64,000 bases of DNA from contig NZ_CP139421.1 in the NCBI RefSeq assembly GCF_034119865.1, forward strand, positions 434,001 to 498,000, read 5' to 3'. The notes under the pieces were generated by a model that made no database searches, was not told the origin of the DNA, and worked only from the letters and a program-made list of their open reading frames with translations. The translations under genes were made by a program, and so were the position numbers. Origin of the DNA: Algoriphagus sp. NG3. GTDB lineage: Bacteria > Bacteroidota > Bacteroidia > Cytophagales > Cyclobacteriaceae. Of the stretch, positions 37,294 through 44,954 are shown piece by piece (position 1 is the stretch's first letter; every line of letters starts with the position of its first letter).

Positions 37294-38208
37294 ATGGACT
37301 ACCAACAACTTATCGAAGAAGTGTACAATGAGGTTCAGGCGGAGAATCTCAAAGGTAAAGTCGCCGATTACATCCCTGAAATTGCCAAAGTAAACCCGAA
37401 TCAATTCGGTATCGCCCTGGTGGATCTCAAGGGAAACGTGTATGGAGTAGGAGATCACCAAGTGCCATTTTCCATTCAAAGTATCAGCAAGGTCCATACG
37501 CTCACGATGGTTTTTAATGTGTTCAGCTCCAAGCTTTGGACAAGGGTTAATGTGGAACCGAGTGGCGACCCTTTTAATTCTATCGCCCAGCTGGAATATG
37601 AAAAGGGTATTCCTAGAAACCCCTTTATCAACGCAGGAGCCTTGGTGATTACAGATGCACTGTGCAGTAAATTTGAGAAACCTATAAGGCAGATTACAGA
37701 GTTTATCAATGAGCTGGCGGGAGAAACGTGTGTGAAAATCAATCCTGAGGTCCAGGTTTCCGAAAAGAATCACGGAGAGCGGAATACAGCCTTGGCTTAT
37801 TTTCTCAAATCGTTTAAAAACTTCAACAATCCAATCGATGAGGTGCTTGATGTGTATTTTTCACACTGTGCCATGGAAATGAGTTGTGAGACTCTGGCTA
37901 AATCTTTCTCTTACTTGGCCAATGATGGCTACTCTACCTTTGCGGATCGACAAATTTTAACAGAGAGCCAGTCCCGGAGAGTTAATGCCCTGATGTTGAC
38001 CTGTGGTTTTTACGATGAGGCGGGAGAATTTGCGTTTAAAGTTGGGATGCCAGGTAAAAGTGGGGTTGGGGGGGGAGTGGCAGCCGTGATGCCGCATAAG
38101 TTCAGTATAGCCGTATGGAGTCCGGAACTGAATGAAAAAGGAAACTCTGTCAAAGCCATCAGAGCGCTGGAGTTGCTGACAGACAAACTTGCCTTCTCTC
38201 TATTTTAG
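37294..38208 (+). CDS. glsA: glutaminase A
   Basis: 304 residues from the ATG at 37294; the longer frame upstream runs through a palindromic repeat. The serine-dependent glutaminase motif FSIQSISKV places Ser63 and Lys66 as catalytic pair; GNPFINAGA-like (RNPFINAGALV) and the GKSGVGGG C-terminal loop are present. It hydrolyses glutamine to glutamate and ammonia in the cytoplasm. Monocistronic by context. Confidence 0.94.
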   Translation: MDYQQLIEEVYNEVQAENLKGKVADYIPEIAKVNPNQFGIALVDLKGNVYGVGDHQVPFSIQSISKVHTLTMVFNVFSSKLWTRVNVEPSGDPFNSIAQLEYEKGIPRNPFINAGALVITDALCSKFEKPIRQITEFINELAGETCVKINPEVQVSEKNHGERNTALAYFLKSFKNFNNPIDEVLDVYFSHCAMEMSCETLAKSFSYLANDGYSTFADRQILTESQSRRVNALMLTCGFYDEAGEFAFKVGMPGKSGVGGGVAAVMPHKFSIAVWSPELNEKGNSVKAIRALELLTDKLAFSLF

Positions 38209-38321
38209 TCAATAGGCCGCTGAATTAGGAGTTCACTTACAGAGAAAAATGTAGAGCCAGGATCTAAAAGTAAGATCGCAAGAACTACCCAAAGGGCTTC
38301 AGGAAAAAATGAAACCAACCG

Positions 38322-38777
38322 TTAAATCGACTCCTCAGCAACTTTGGAATGTAACTCATTCATCAGCATCAAAGCCGCTGAACCATACCATTCTTTAAGG
38401 TCCATATGTAGGACGCCTGCTTTGATCGCAGGATCAGTGGAGGTGAGCTCTTCGGCTTCCTGCAGACTTTCTACAGCAAAAATAAAGATGCCTCTCAAGT
38501 CCTCGTTCCCGAAAAATGGGCCAGCCATCACAAGTTTTCCTTCGGCTGCCAGTCGGTTGATATTTGCCATATGTCCTGCCTGAATTTCGGTTCTCTGCTC
38601 AGCGCTGTACTCGCTGACACGTTCACCACGGTGGAGAAAAGCGATCACATACTTTTTCATGCCGTATTTGTCAGCACCTACTTCGGCCGCCAGTTCGGGG
38701 TCATACAAGTCGTTTTGAGCATGGCTTAGTGAGTTTAGGGAAAAGAGCAGAAAAAGGGTATATAGTAGCTTGTTCAT
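38322..38777 (-). CDS. YciI-like protein with signal peptide
   Basis: 151 residues. A signal peptide (MNKLLYTLFLLFSLNSLSHA) precedes a YciI/PF03795-type ferredoxin-like domain with YVIAFLHRGER at the start, HMANINRLAAEGKLVMAGPF in the middle and a C-terminal TDPAIKAGVL. Family members are small dimeric proteins of unclear activity. The exported form is common in Bacteroidota. Confidence 0.82.
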   Translation of the reverse strand: MNKLLYTLFLLFSLNSLSHAQNDLYDPELAAEVGADKYGMKKYVIAFLHRGERVSEYSAEQRTEIQAGHMANINRLAAEGKLVMAGPFFGNEDLRGIFIFAVESLQEAEELTSTDPAIKAGVLHMDLKEWYGSAALMLMNELHSKVAEESI

Positions 38778-38911
38778 GGGATTAAGTTTGAGTTGTTGTC
38801 GTCATATTGGCTAGCAGACAGGCGTCTTACTTGCCTTCCTTTGGGCTTTCCTCCGGCAGTTAAACCTAAGAAGAGATGGTCGATGGCGTCATTGCGTATG
38901 ATCAACTATTC

Positions 38912-40288
38912 CTAGTTCAGTATTAATGCTACAGTGTCTGATTTGGTACGAAGCTTCAGCCAATTGAGCAGTTTATTGGTGTCGGCAGTGGTCGGCTTTT
39001 TAGCAAATTCAGCGTAGGCGACCAATAAGGTGTCGGTGGTTTTGTTTTCCAGATCATTCACCATAGACCTGCTCAGGGTGAATTTTTTTAGATCGGGATG
39101 GTTCACTTTGGCTTCCTGAGCTATATCAACTCCCAATACCCGCACTTGCCCGTAGTTAGCCACCTCCCTTTCCAGTAGTTGTATTTTGGCGTCCTTGTCC
39201 TGGATTAGGCGCTCATTGCGTTCGTAGAGATCCTTGAGGATATCGGAACGCAGCAGGTTCAGGTCAGTCTCCACTCCACCGCTTTGATTGATTTGCAGAA
39301 GGGTGTTGTCCAGACCTGCAGCAGCCCGGGTTTCCAACAGCGATATTTCATTGTCGGAAAGCCGATCTCCGATTAAGTTAATCTTGATGGTCCTGGGATC
39401 GGTGCCAAAGGTGAAGTCTGTAGATAGAACCTGTGTGCGGGGAAAGAGAAACTCTGATTGCACAAAAGTCTTTGCCTGCTCTTCCCATATTGACCGGACT
39501 ACAATGCCATATGCCAGATACACACTGGGCACAATCGTCAGAATGGTGAAAATAGTAATGTAGGTCTGCACCCTCTTTTCCTTCTTTGCATCCAGAAATT
39601 CCTTTTTTGGATATTTCATAAAGCGGACTATCAGATAAGTGGAAAGAGAGATGAATACTGAATTGATAAAAAAGAGATAAAAAGCACCTATGAAATAATA
39701 CAGGTTCATGGTGGCTAATCCATATCCGGCAGTACATAGCGGAGGCATCAAAGCCGTGGCAATGGCTACTCCCGGGATGGCATTGCTTTTTTCTTTTCGG
39801 GAACCTGCAACTATGCCTGCGAGTCCTCCAAAGAGTGCGATCAGTACATCCCATATCGTAGGTTCTGTCCGGGCCAGAAGTTCGGATTGGGCATCGTCCA
39901 GCGGAGTGAAAGTGAAGTAGATGGATGAGGTCAAAATTGCTATAAATACTGCTACTGCAAGATTCCTAAGAGAGCGTTTGAGCAGGTCAAAGTCATTGAT
40001 TCCCGCTGCCATCCCGATCCCCATAATGGGACCCATAAGGGGCGAAATGAGCATGGCGCCTATGACCACTGCGGTAGAATTCACATTCAGTCCTACCGAA
40101 GCCACAAAGATTGCAAAGATCAAGATCCAGAGATTGGCACCGCGGAATTCTACATTTTTGCTGATGTAAACAATGGTCTCCAGCTCATCTTCTTTTCCCT
40201 CCTGTAGATCAAATCGGTCACGTATATACAGAAGGAACCGTATGAATTTGTTGCTTCGCTTTTTTCTTGGATTAGCTTCTTCCATCAT
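38912..40288 (-). CDS. DUF389 (TIGR00341) membrane protein
   Basis: 458 residues. Six or so transmembrane segments between about 52 and 265 contain the DUF389 core: NSTAVVIGAMLISPLMGPIMGIG, GGLAGIVAGSRKEKSNAIPGVAIATALMPPLCTAGYG (quoted in part). The C-terminal 190 residues are soluble and coiled (ERNERLIQDKDAKIQLLERE). The function of the family is unknown. An ATG at 40285 is an equally good start. Confidence 0.88.
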   Translation of the reverse strand: MMEEANPRKKRSNKFIRFLLYIRDRFDLQEGKEDELETIVYISKNVEFRGANLWILIFAIFVASVGLNVNSTAVVIGAMLISPLMGPIMGIGMAAGINDFDLLKRSLRNLAVAVFIAILTSSIYFTFTPLDDAQSELLARTEPTIWDVLIALFGGLAGIVAGSRKEKSNAIPGVAIATALMPPLCTAGYGLATMNLYYFIGAFYLFFINSVFISLSTYLIVRFMKYPKKEFLDAKKEKRVQTYITIFTILTIVPSVYLAYGIVVRSIWEEQAKTFVQSEFLFPRTQVLSTDFTFGTDPRTIKINLIGDRLSDNEISLLETRAAAGLDNTLLQINQSGGVETDLNLLRSDILKDLYERNERLIQDKDAKIQLLEREVANYGQVRVLGVDIAQEAKVNHPDLKKFTLSRSMVNDLENKTTDTLLVAYAEFAKKPTTADTNKLLNWLKLRTKSDTVALILN

Positions 40289-40772
40289 GTCTCAAGGTAA
40301 TACTGCGGCATTTTTATATCCCGCCAAAATAGTGAAAATCCTGCCCTGTTTTGTGCTTTTATAGTGCAAATAAATTTGCCAAACATTCTATGGCGCATAT
40401 TTGTCCGGAAATAAAAATTATCCATTTCTCTAAAATAGTCCTTACAAATATCGGTAAGTTTTAGTTTAATTAGGTGTTCTTATACTATTGATTATAAAAG
40501 TTTTAAATTTCTTTTAGGTTGACCATAATTTGATTAGACTAAAAAAATTAGGCATGGCTTAAAATTGGTTTGAGTCAAATTCTTTTAGAGCTAGGGAACT
40601 ATCAAAGTTTCAGAAAACTTTTAGATGAAGTCTTTAATTATAAAGTGGTAGATTGCTGATAGACCAGATCAATCTGTTCAGCTATCAAGGCTTCAGGAAT
40701 TGATTTTGAAAAGAGAATCTGATAGTTTTAAGGACGCAAATTCTTTTACGTTACTTCTATTTATTTTATCGG
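40289..40772. other. 484-bp AT-rich spacer without recognisable genes
   Basis: Low GC, no open frame longer than a few tens of codons with coding character, no clear terminator or palindrome. It must contain the promoters of the flanking divergent DUF389 and response-regulator genes, but I cannot point to a convincing TTTG/TAnnTTTG pair. Confidence 0.4.
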
Positions 40773-41144
40773 ATGAGCACTAGCCCTATTAAAAAAATTC
40801 TACTTCTTGACGATGATAAAATCCAAAAAATACTTCTTTGGAAAAGGCTTACCAGAATAAATCCGGGTATCGAATTTGTTTACTTTGACCGACCATCCGA
40901 AGCTTTGAAGTATCTTAGATCTGAATCCGTAGATTTGCTTTTGGTAGATTTGAATTTGCCGGAAATGGACGGCTGGGAATTTGTAGATGAAATAGGGAAA
41001 TTACGGGCAGATTGCTTAGTGATTTTGCAGACTGCATCTGTAATGGAAGAAGTATTCATCAGAGCTAGCCAGGATACCAGAATACATCAGATTTTTGAAA
41101 AACCATTAAGTGAATCTGACTTGTTCACAATCCTTGGACTTTGA
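40773..41144 (+). CDS. single-domain response regulator (receiver only)
   Basis: 123 residues, a complete CheY-like receiver with no output domain. The acidic pocket is Asp13/Asp14, the phosphoacceptor is Asp59 (LLLVDLNLPEMDGWEF), Thr87 and Lys110 complete the site. No histidine kinase is in the window, so it is an orphan that must work by phosphotransfer or protein contact. It lies 60 bp before the Mla-like operon on the same strand. Confidence 0.9.
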   Translation: MSTSPIKKILLLDDDKIQKILLWKRLTRINPGIEFVYFDRPSEALKYLRSESVDLLLVDLNLPEMDGWEFVDEIGKLRADCLVILQTASVMEEVFIRASQDTRIHQIFEKPLSESDLFTILGL

Positions 41145-41204
41145 ATTAGTTTAATCCCGTCCTTTGGAATAATTTAATTAATTTCGAGCCATCAGAAAGA
41201 TTAT

Positions 41205-42002
41205 ATGACTGAAAAAGCAGAAGACAGAAAGCCCCTGCTTTCAAAGAAAATAGATAAGTTTTTTACCGGCTTGGCAGACGCTTGGAATTTCGTCAGACGA
41301 TTTTTCAAAGAGGTGTTTTTGCCTCCCTATGAGTTTAAAGAGGTAGTCCATCAGTGCTATAGGATCGGTGTGGAATCCCTTCCGTTGATTGCGCTGACAG
41401 GTTTTATCGTCGGTATAGTGTTCACCAATCAATCCCGCCCCTCCCTTTCAGAATTTGGAGCCACTTCGTGGCTTCCTTCGCTGATTTCCATAGCTGTAGT
41501 ACGGGCTATGGGGCCATTGGTGACAGCGCTGATCGCTGCCGGTAAAGTAGGCTCGAGTATAGGGGCTGAGATCGGATCCATGAAGGTGACAGAGCAGATT
41601 GATGCTATGGAAGTATCAGCTACTAATCCTTTCAAATTTCTTGTGGTCACCCGGGTGTTGGCCACTACCTTTATGATACCTGTATTGGTTATGTTTACTG
41701 ACTTTGTGGCTCTTATGGGGTCCTTTCTCAGTGTAAATGCCAATGAAAATGTCAGCCTGGTAACTTTCTTTGTTCAGGTGTTTGAGGCCATCAGCTTTCT
41801 GGATATAATATCCTCAGTGCTGAAATCACTGCTGTTTGGCTTTACTATTGGTATTGTAGGCTGCTATAAGGGATATAACTCTTCCAAAGGAACAGAAGGC
41901 GTGGGACGTGCCGCAAATGCCGCTGTGGTGATGGCGATGTTCTTGATATTTATTGAAGAATTGTTGGTTCTTCAGATTGTGAACGCAATTCGAATGATGT
42001 AA
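41205..42002 (+). CDS. mlaE: MlaE/YrbE family lipid ABC transporter permease
   Basis: 265 residues with five to six transmembrane segments. Family blocks are VGIVFTNQSRPSLSEFGA-like near residue 70 and the highly conserved GSSIGAEIGSMKVTEQIDAME around residue 128. With MlaF and MlaD it forms the inner-membrane complex that moves phospholipids between the membranes. Its stop lies 3 bp before mlaF. Confidence 0.92.
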   Translation: MTEKAEDRKPLLSKKIDKFFTGLADAWNFVRRFFKEVFLPPYEFKEVVHQCYRIGVESLPLIALTGFIVGIVFTNQSRPSLSEFGATSWLPSLISIAVVRAMGPLVTALIAAGKVGSSIGAEIGSMKVTEQIDAMEVSATNPFKFLVVTRVLATTFMIPVLVMFTDFVALMGSFLSVNANENVSLVTFFVQVFEAISFLDIISSVLKSLLFGFTIGIVGCYKGYNSSKGTEGVGRAANAAVVMAMFLIFIEELLVLQIVNAIRMM

Positions 42003-42005
42003 GGC

Positions 42006-42758
42006 ATGGAAGAAAAAGTAGTAGAAATACGCGGATTAGAGAAGTCTTTTGGAGATTTGGATGTGCTCAAAGGTGTAGATCTTGATCTATACAAAGGGGA
42101 AAATCTTGTAGTACTGGGGAAGTCAGGCTCAGGCAAATCAGTATTGATCAAAATCATGGTTGGTCTGCTAAAGCAAGACTCAGGTAGCTTGACAGTTCTG
42201 GGGAAAGACGTGGCTAACCTCGGTACAAAGGAATTGAATGAATTACGGCTGAAAATCGGTTTTTCTTTCCAGAATTCAGCCTTGTACGATAGTATGACCG
42301 TGAAGGAAAACATGGAATTTCCTCTAGTGAGAAATGTAAAAAATCTCTCCAGAAAAGAAAAAGACATGAAGATAGAAGGGTTGTTGGAGAGTGTAGGCTT
42401 GCCACAATCCATAAACCAGATGCCTTCTGAACTCTCCGGTGGTCAGAAGAAGCGTATAGGCGTAGCACGGACGCTGATTCTGGAACCGGAAATCATGCTT
42501 TATGATGAGCCTACAGCAGGACTGGATCCCATCACTTGCATGGATATCAATAACCTGATCGTACAGATTCGTGAAGAGTACAATACTTCTTCCATAGTGA
42601 TCACGCACGATTTGACCTGCGCCAAAGTGACCGGGGACAGGATGGCGGTATTATTGGATGGACAATTTGATGCGGTGGGAACCTTTGAGGAAGTGTTCCC
42701 AAATGCAGAAGATCAACGTATAAAATCATTTTACGATTATAATTTTATCAACTCATGA
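42006..42758 (+). CDS. mlaF: Mla-type ABC transporter ATP-binding protein
   Basis: 250 residues. Walker A is GKSGSGKS (VLGKSGSGKSVLIK, about residue 38), signature LSGGQKKRIGVART, Walker B IMLYDEPTAGLDPIT, H-loop ITHDL. The protein matches MlaF/MkL ATPases of MCE systems. It is between mlaE (3 bp gap) and mlaD (4 bp ATGA overlap), so all three are coupled. Confidence 0.93.
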   Translation: MEEKVVEIRGLEKSFGDLDVLKGVDLDLYKGENLVVLGKSGSGKSVLIKIMVGLLKQDSGSLTVLGKDVANLGTKELNELRLKIGFSFQNSALYDSMTVKENMEFPLVRNVKNLSRKEKDMKIEGLLESVGLPQSINQMPSELSGGQKKRIGVARTLILEPEIMLYDEPTAGLDPITCMDINNLIVQIREEYNTSSIVITHDLTCAKVTGDRMAVLLDGQFDAVGTFEEVFPNAEDQRIKSFYDYNFINS

Positions 42759-43732
42759 GAGGCGAAAATAAAAGATCAGTCATAGTAGGGATATTTGTCT
42801 TTGTAGGCATAGCTATCCTTGTAGCGGGTATTCTGACCCTGGGTGGTCAGCAGAAAAAATTTGTAAAGGCAATACAGCTTAAGGCTGTGTTCGATGATAT
42901 CGGAGGACTGCAGGCAGGAAACAACATATGGTTTTCCGGAGTAAAAATCGGAACAGTCCGCAAAATCAATTTCTACGGGGACTCCCAGGTAGAAATCGAA
43001 ATGAATGTGGAGCAAAAAGTAGTGGATTTTATAAGGAAAGACTCCAAAGCTACTATCAGCTCCGATGGTCTTATTGGTAATAAAATCATCGTAATCTATG
43101 GTGGAACTACTATGGCTCCCCCTGTCCAAGATGGTGATAGACTGGAATCAGTGATGCCTCTTGATACTGACCAGATGATGGAAACCTTGCAGGTCAACAA
43201 CGAAAATCTTGTACAGATCACAGGAAATCTTAAAGAGCTGACTGGTAAACTTGCTGAAGGTGAAGGAATGGTAGGAGCAGCCATGACGGATTCATTGATT
43301 GCGGAGAGTTTCCGGGCCATTGTGAGAAATCTGGATCAGGCTTCTGTCAATAGTAACCGCATGATAGCCGAGCTTCAAAGTTTCACCAAAAAGCTGAACC
43401 AGGAAGGAAACCTTTTCAATGACCTGGTGACTGATACCACTATGGCAAGCGACCTGAAACAGACTATGGAAAGTTTCAGACAAGCAGCCGCCAATTCGGA
43501 AGAAATGACCATGAAACTAAGTGAGATCACTGATAAATTCAACGATCCCGATAATTCCCTGGGAATGCTTCTTAATGACCCTGAATTTGCAGAAACATTA
43601 AAAAGCACATTGGAAAACACCGATTCGGCTACTTATAATCTGAACCGGGGTATGGAAGCGCTGGAATACACCTGGCCATTCAACAAAGGCTTCAAACGCA
43701 AGCAAAAAGCCGAAGCAAAAGAAAATAATTAA
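42755..43732 (+). CDS. mlaD: MlaD/MCE family lipid-binding protein
   Basis: 325 residues. An N-terminal membrane anchor (about 9-28) is followed by one MCE domain (about 38-118, with GGLQAGNNIWFSGVKIGTV) and a long helical tail (about 150-310), longer than E. coli MlaD. It is the periplasmic lipid-binding subunit. MlaB and MlaC homologues are not found next to it, as is usual outside Proteobacteria. A terminator follows directly. Confidence 0.9.
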   Translation: MRGENKRSVIVGIFVFVGIAILVAGILTLGGQQKKFVKAIQLKAVFDDIGGLQAGNNIWFSGVKIGTVRKINFYGDSQVEIEMNVEQKVVDFIRKDSKATISSDGLIGNKIIVIYGGTTMAPPVQDGDRLESVMPLDTDQMMETLQVNNENLVQITGNLKELTGKLAEGEGMVGAAMTDSLIAESFRAIVRNLDQASVNSNRMIAELQSFTKKLNQEGNLFNDLVTDTTMASDLKQTMESFRQAAANSEEMTMKLSEITDKFNDPDNSLGMLLNDPEFAETLKSTLENTDSATYNLNRGMEALEYTWPFNKGFKRKQKAEAKENN

Positions 43733-43745
43733 GCCTCCCCTGACT

Positions 43746-44801
43746 TCAATCCGCCACTAGCCCGCGATTTATTTTTTCGCGGGCTTCTTTTTTCTCTTCC
43801 CCATTAGCTTCCAAGGTATCAGCCGTGTCCAGGGGGGTCAAAACTGCCCTCATGGAAATAGGAAAGTGATCTGAGCCGATTTCACTTTCTACTTTCAGCG
43901 AAGCTAAACCAAAATGCTTACTAAGGAAAATATGGTCTAGAGGCCATCTGAAAAGTGGTACTTTAGCATGGAAGGTATTGAATAGCCCTCTTCCTCTACG
44001 GGGATCTGCCATCTCTGAGATCTTCAAAAACAGCTCGGTTGTATAGCTCCAAGCTACATCGTTGAGGTCACCGATGACCAATGTTGGCCGTTTGTTTTTC
44101 TGGGACTTCTTTCCTACGATCAATATTTCCGCATCTCTTTCTGTGCTTTCTGTGTTTTCACCCGGTACAGGTGGAGTTGGGTGAATGGCGTATATGGTAA
44201 TTATTTCCCCATTCCGGAGTTTAAGTTCCAGCTCGAGAGATGGTATTTCCTCATCGACCAGGTAGTTTATTTCTTTACTGACAATTTCCAGTTTGGTGTA
44301 AAAAAGCAATCCGTAGGTATTATCCAGCGGGATTTTGATTTGAAAAGGAAAGATTTCTTCAATCTCCGAGATGCCTTTTTCCCATGCTTTGTCAGTTTCC
44401 ACAAGGAAAACCACATCCGGATCTGTATTTTTTACCAGATCCACAGCTTTATGATAAGCATCATTGTACTGATAGACATTTGCTACCAGGATATGGATTC
44501 CCCTTTCCTCATCGAAAGGTACTGAATCAATCATTTTGCTGCCTAGTAGGGTAAATGGCAAGACTTTGCTGGTCAGAAATATTGCACAGGTACCCAGTAA
44601 TCCCAGCCAAATGTAGGGTTCAGAAGTTGGGGACGTGCCGAAGTTCAATAGCCACAAAAGTCCTAAAATCAGAATGATCACCAGTTTCTGCAATCTGGGA
44701 TAATCAAAGACTCTGACCCACCAGTAATCTAATTTGACTAGCGGGAAAAAAGTGGCGAAAATAAAAAACGCACTGAAAACCCGTAAAAGTAGCTCGGTCA
44801 T
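43746..44801 (-). CDS. endonuclease/exonuclease/phosphatase (EEP) family membrane protein
   Basis: 351 residues. Two or three N-terminal transmembrane segments (about 5-85) precede an EEP domain: ILVANVYQYND, VVFLVETDKAW, VIGDLNDVAW and the C-terminal GSDHFPI, i.e. the metal Glu, the Asp-x-Asn and the Asp-His pair. The domain faces outside the cytoplasm by topology. Substrate could be a nucleic acid, phospholipid or phosphate ester. It is convergent with the mla operon. Confidence 0.85.
   Translation of the reverse strand: MTELLLRVFSAFFIFATFFPLVKLDYWWVRVFDYPRLQKLVIILILGLLWLLNFGTSPTSEPYIWLGLLGTCAIFLTSKVLPFTLLGSKMIDSVPFDEERGIHILVANVYQYNDAYHKAVDLVKNTDPDVVFLVETDKAWEKGISEIEEIFPFQIKIPLDNTYGLLFYTKLEIVSKEINYLVDEEIPSLELELKLRNGEIITIYAIHPTPPVPGENTESTERDAEILIVGKKSQKNKRPTLVIGDLNDVAWSYTTELFLKISEMADPRRGRGLFNTFHAKVPLFRWPLDHIFLSKHFGLASLKVESEIGSDHFPISMRAVLTPLDTADTLEANGEEKKEAREKINRGLVAD
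43759..43791 (+). terminator. terminator of the mla operon, inside the 3' end of the opposing gene
   Basis: AGCCCGCGA (43759-43767) pairs perfectly with TCGCGGGCT (43777-43785) over 9 bp, followed by a T-rich run. It is embedded in the last codons of the minus-strand EEP gene that ends at 43746. Confidence 0.8.
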
Positions 44802-44954
44802 TTCTATTCTGATTTCTTAAATGTTAACTTAAAGATGTGCAAATAAGTCGATTATTGGCAAGACTTTGGGCTACATATATTATTAATGGAATTCCCAAAG
44901 CCTTTTACGGGTTATTAGCATGAATCCTTTTTTTCACCAAAGCCTCAATTTACT

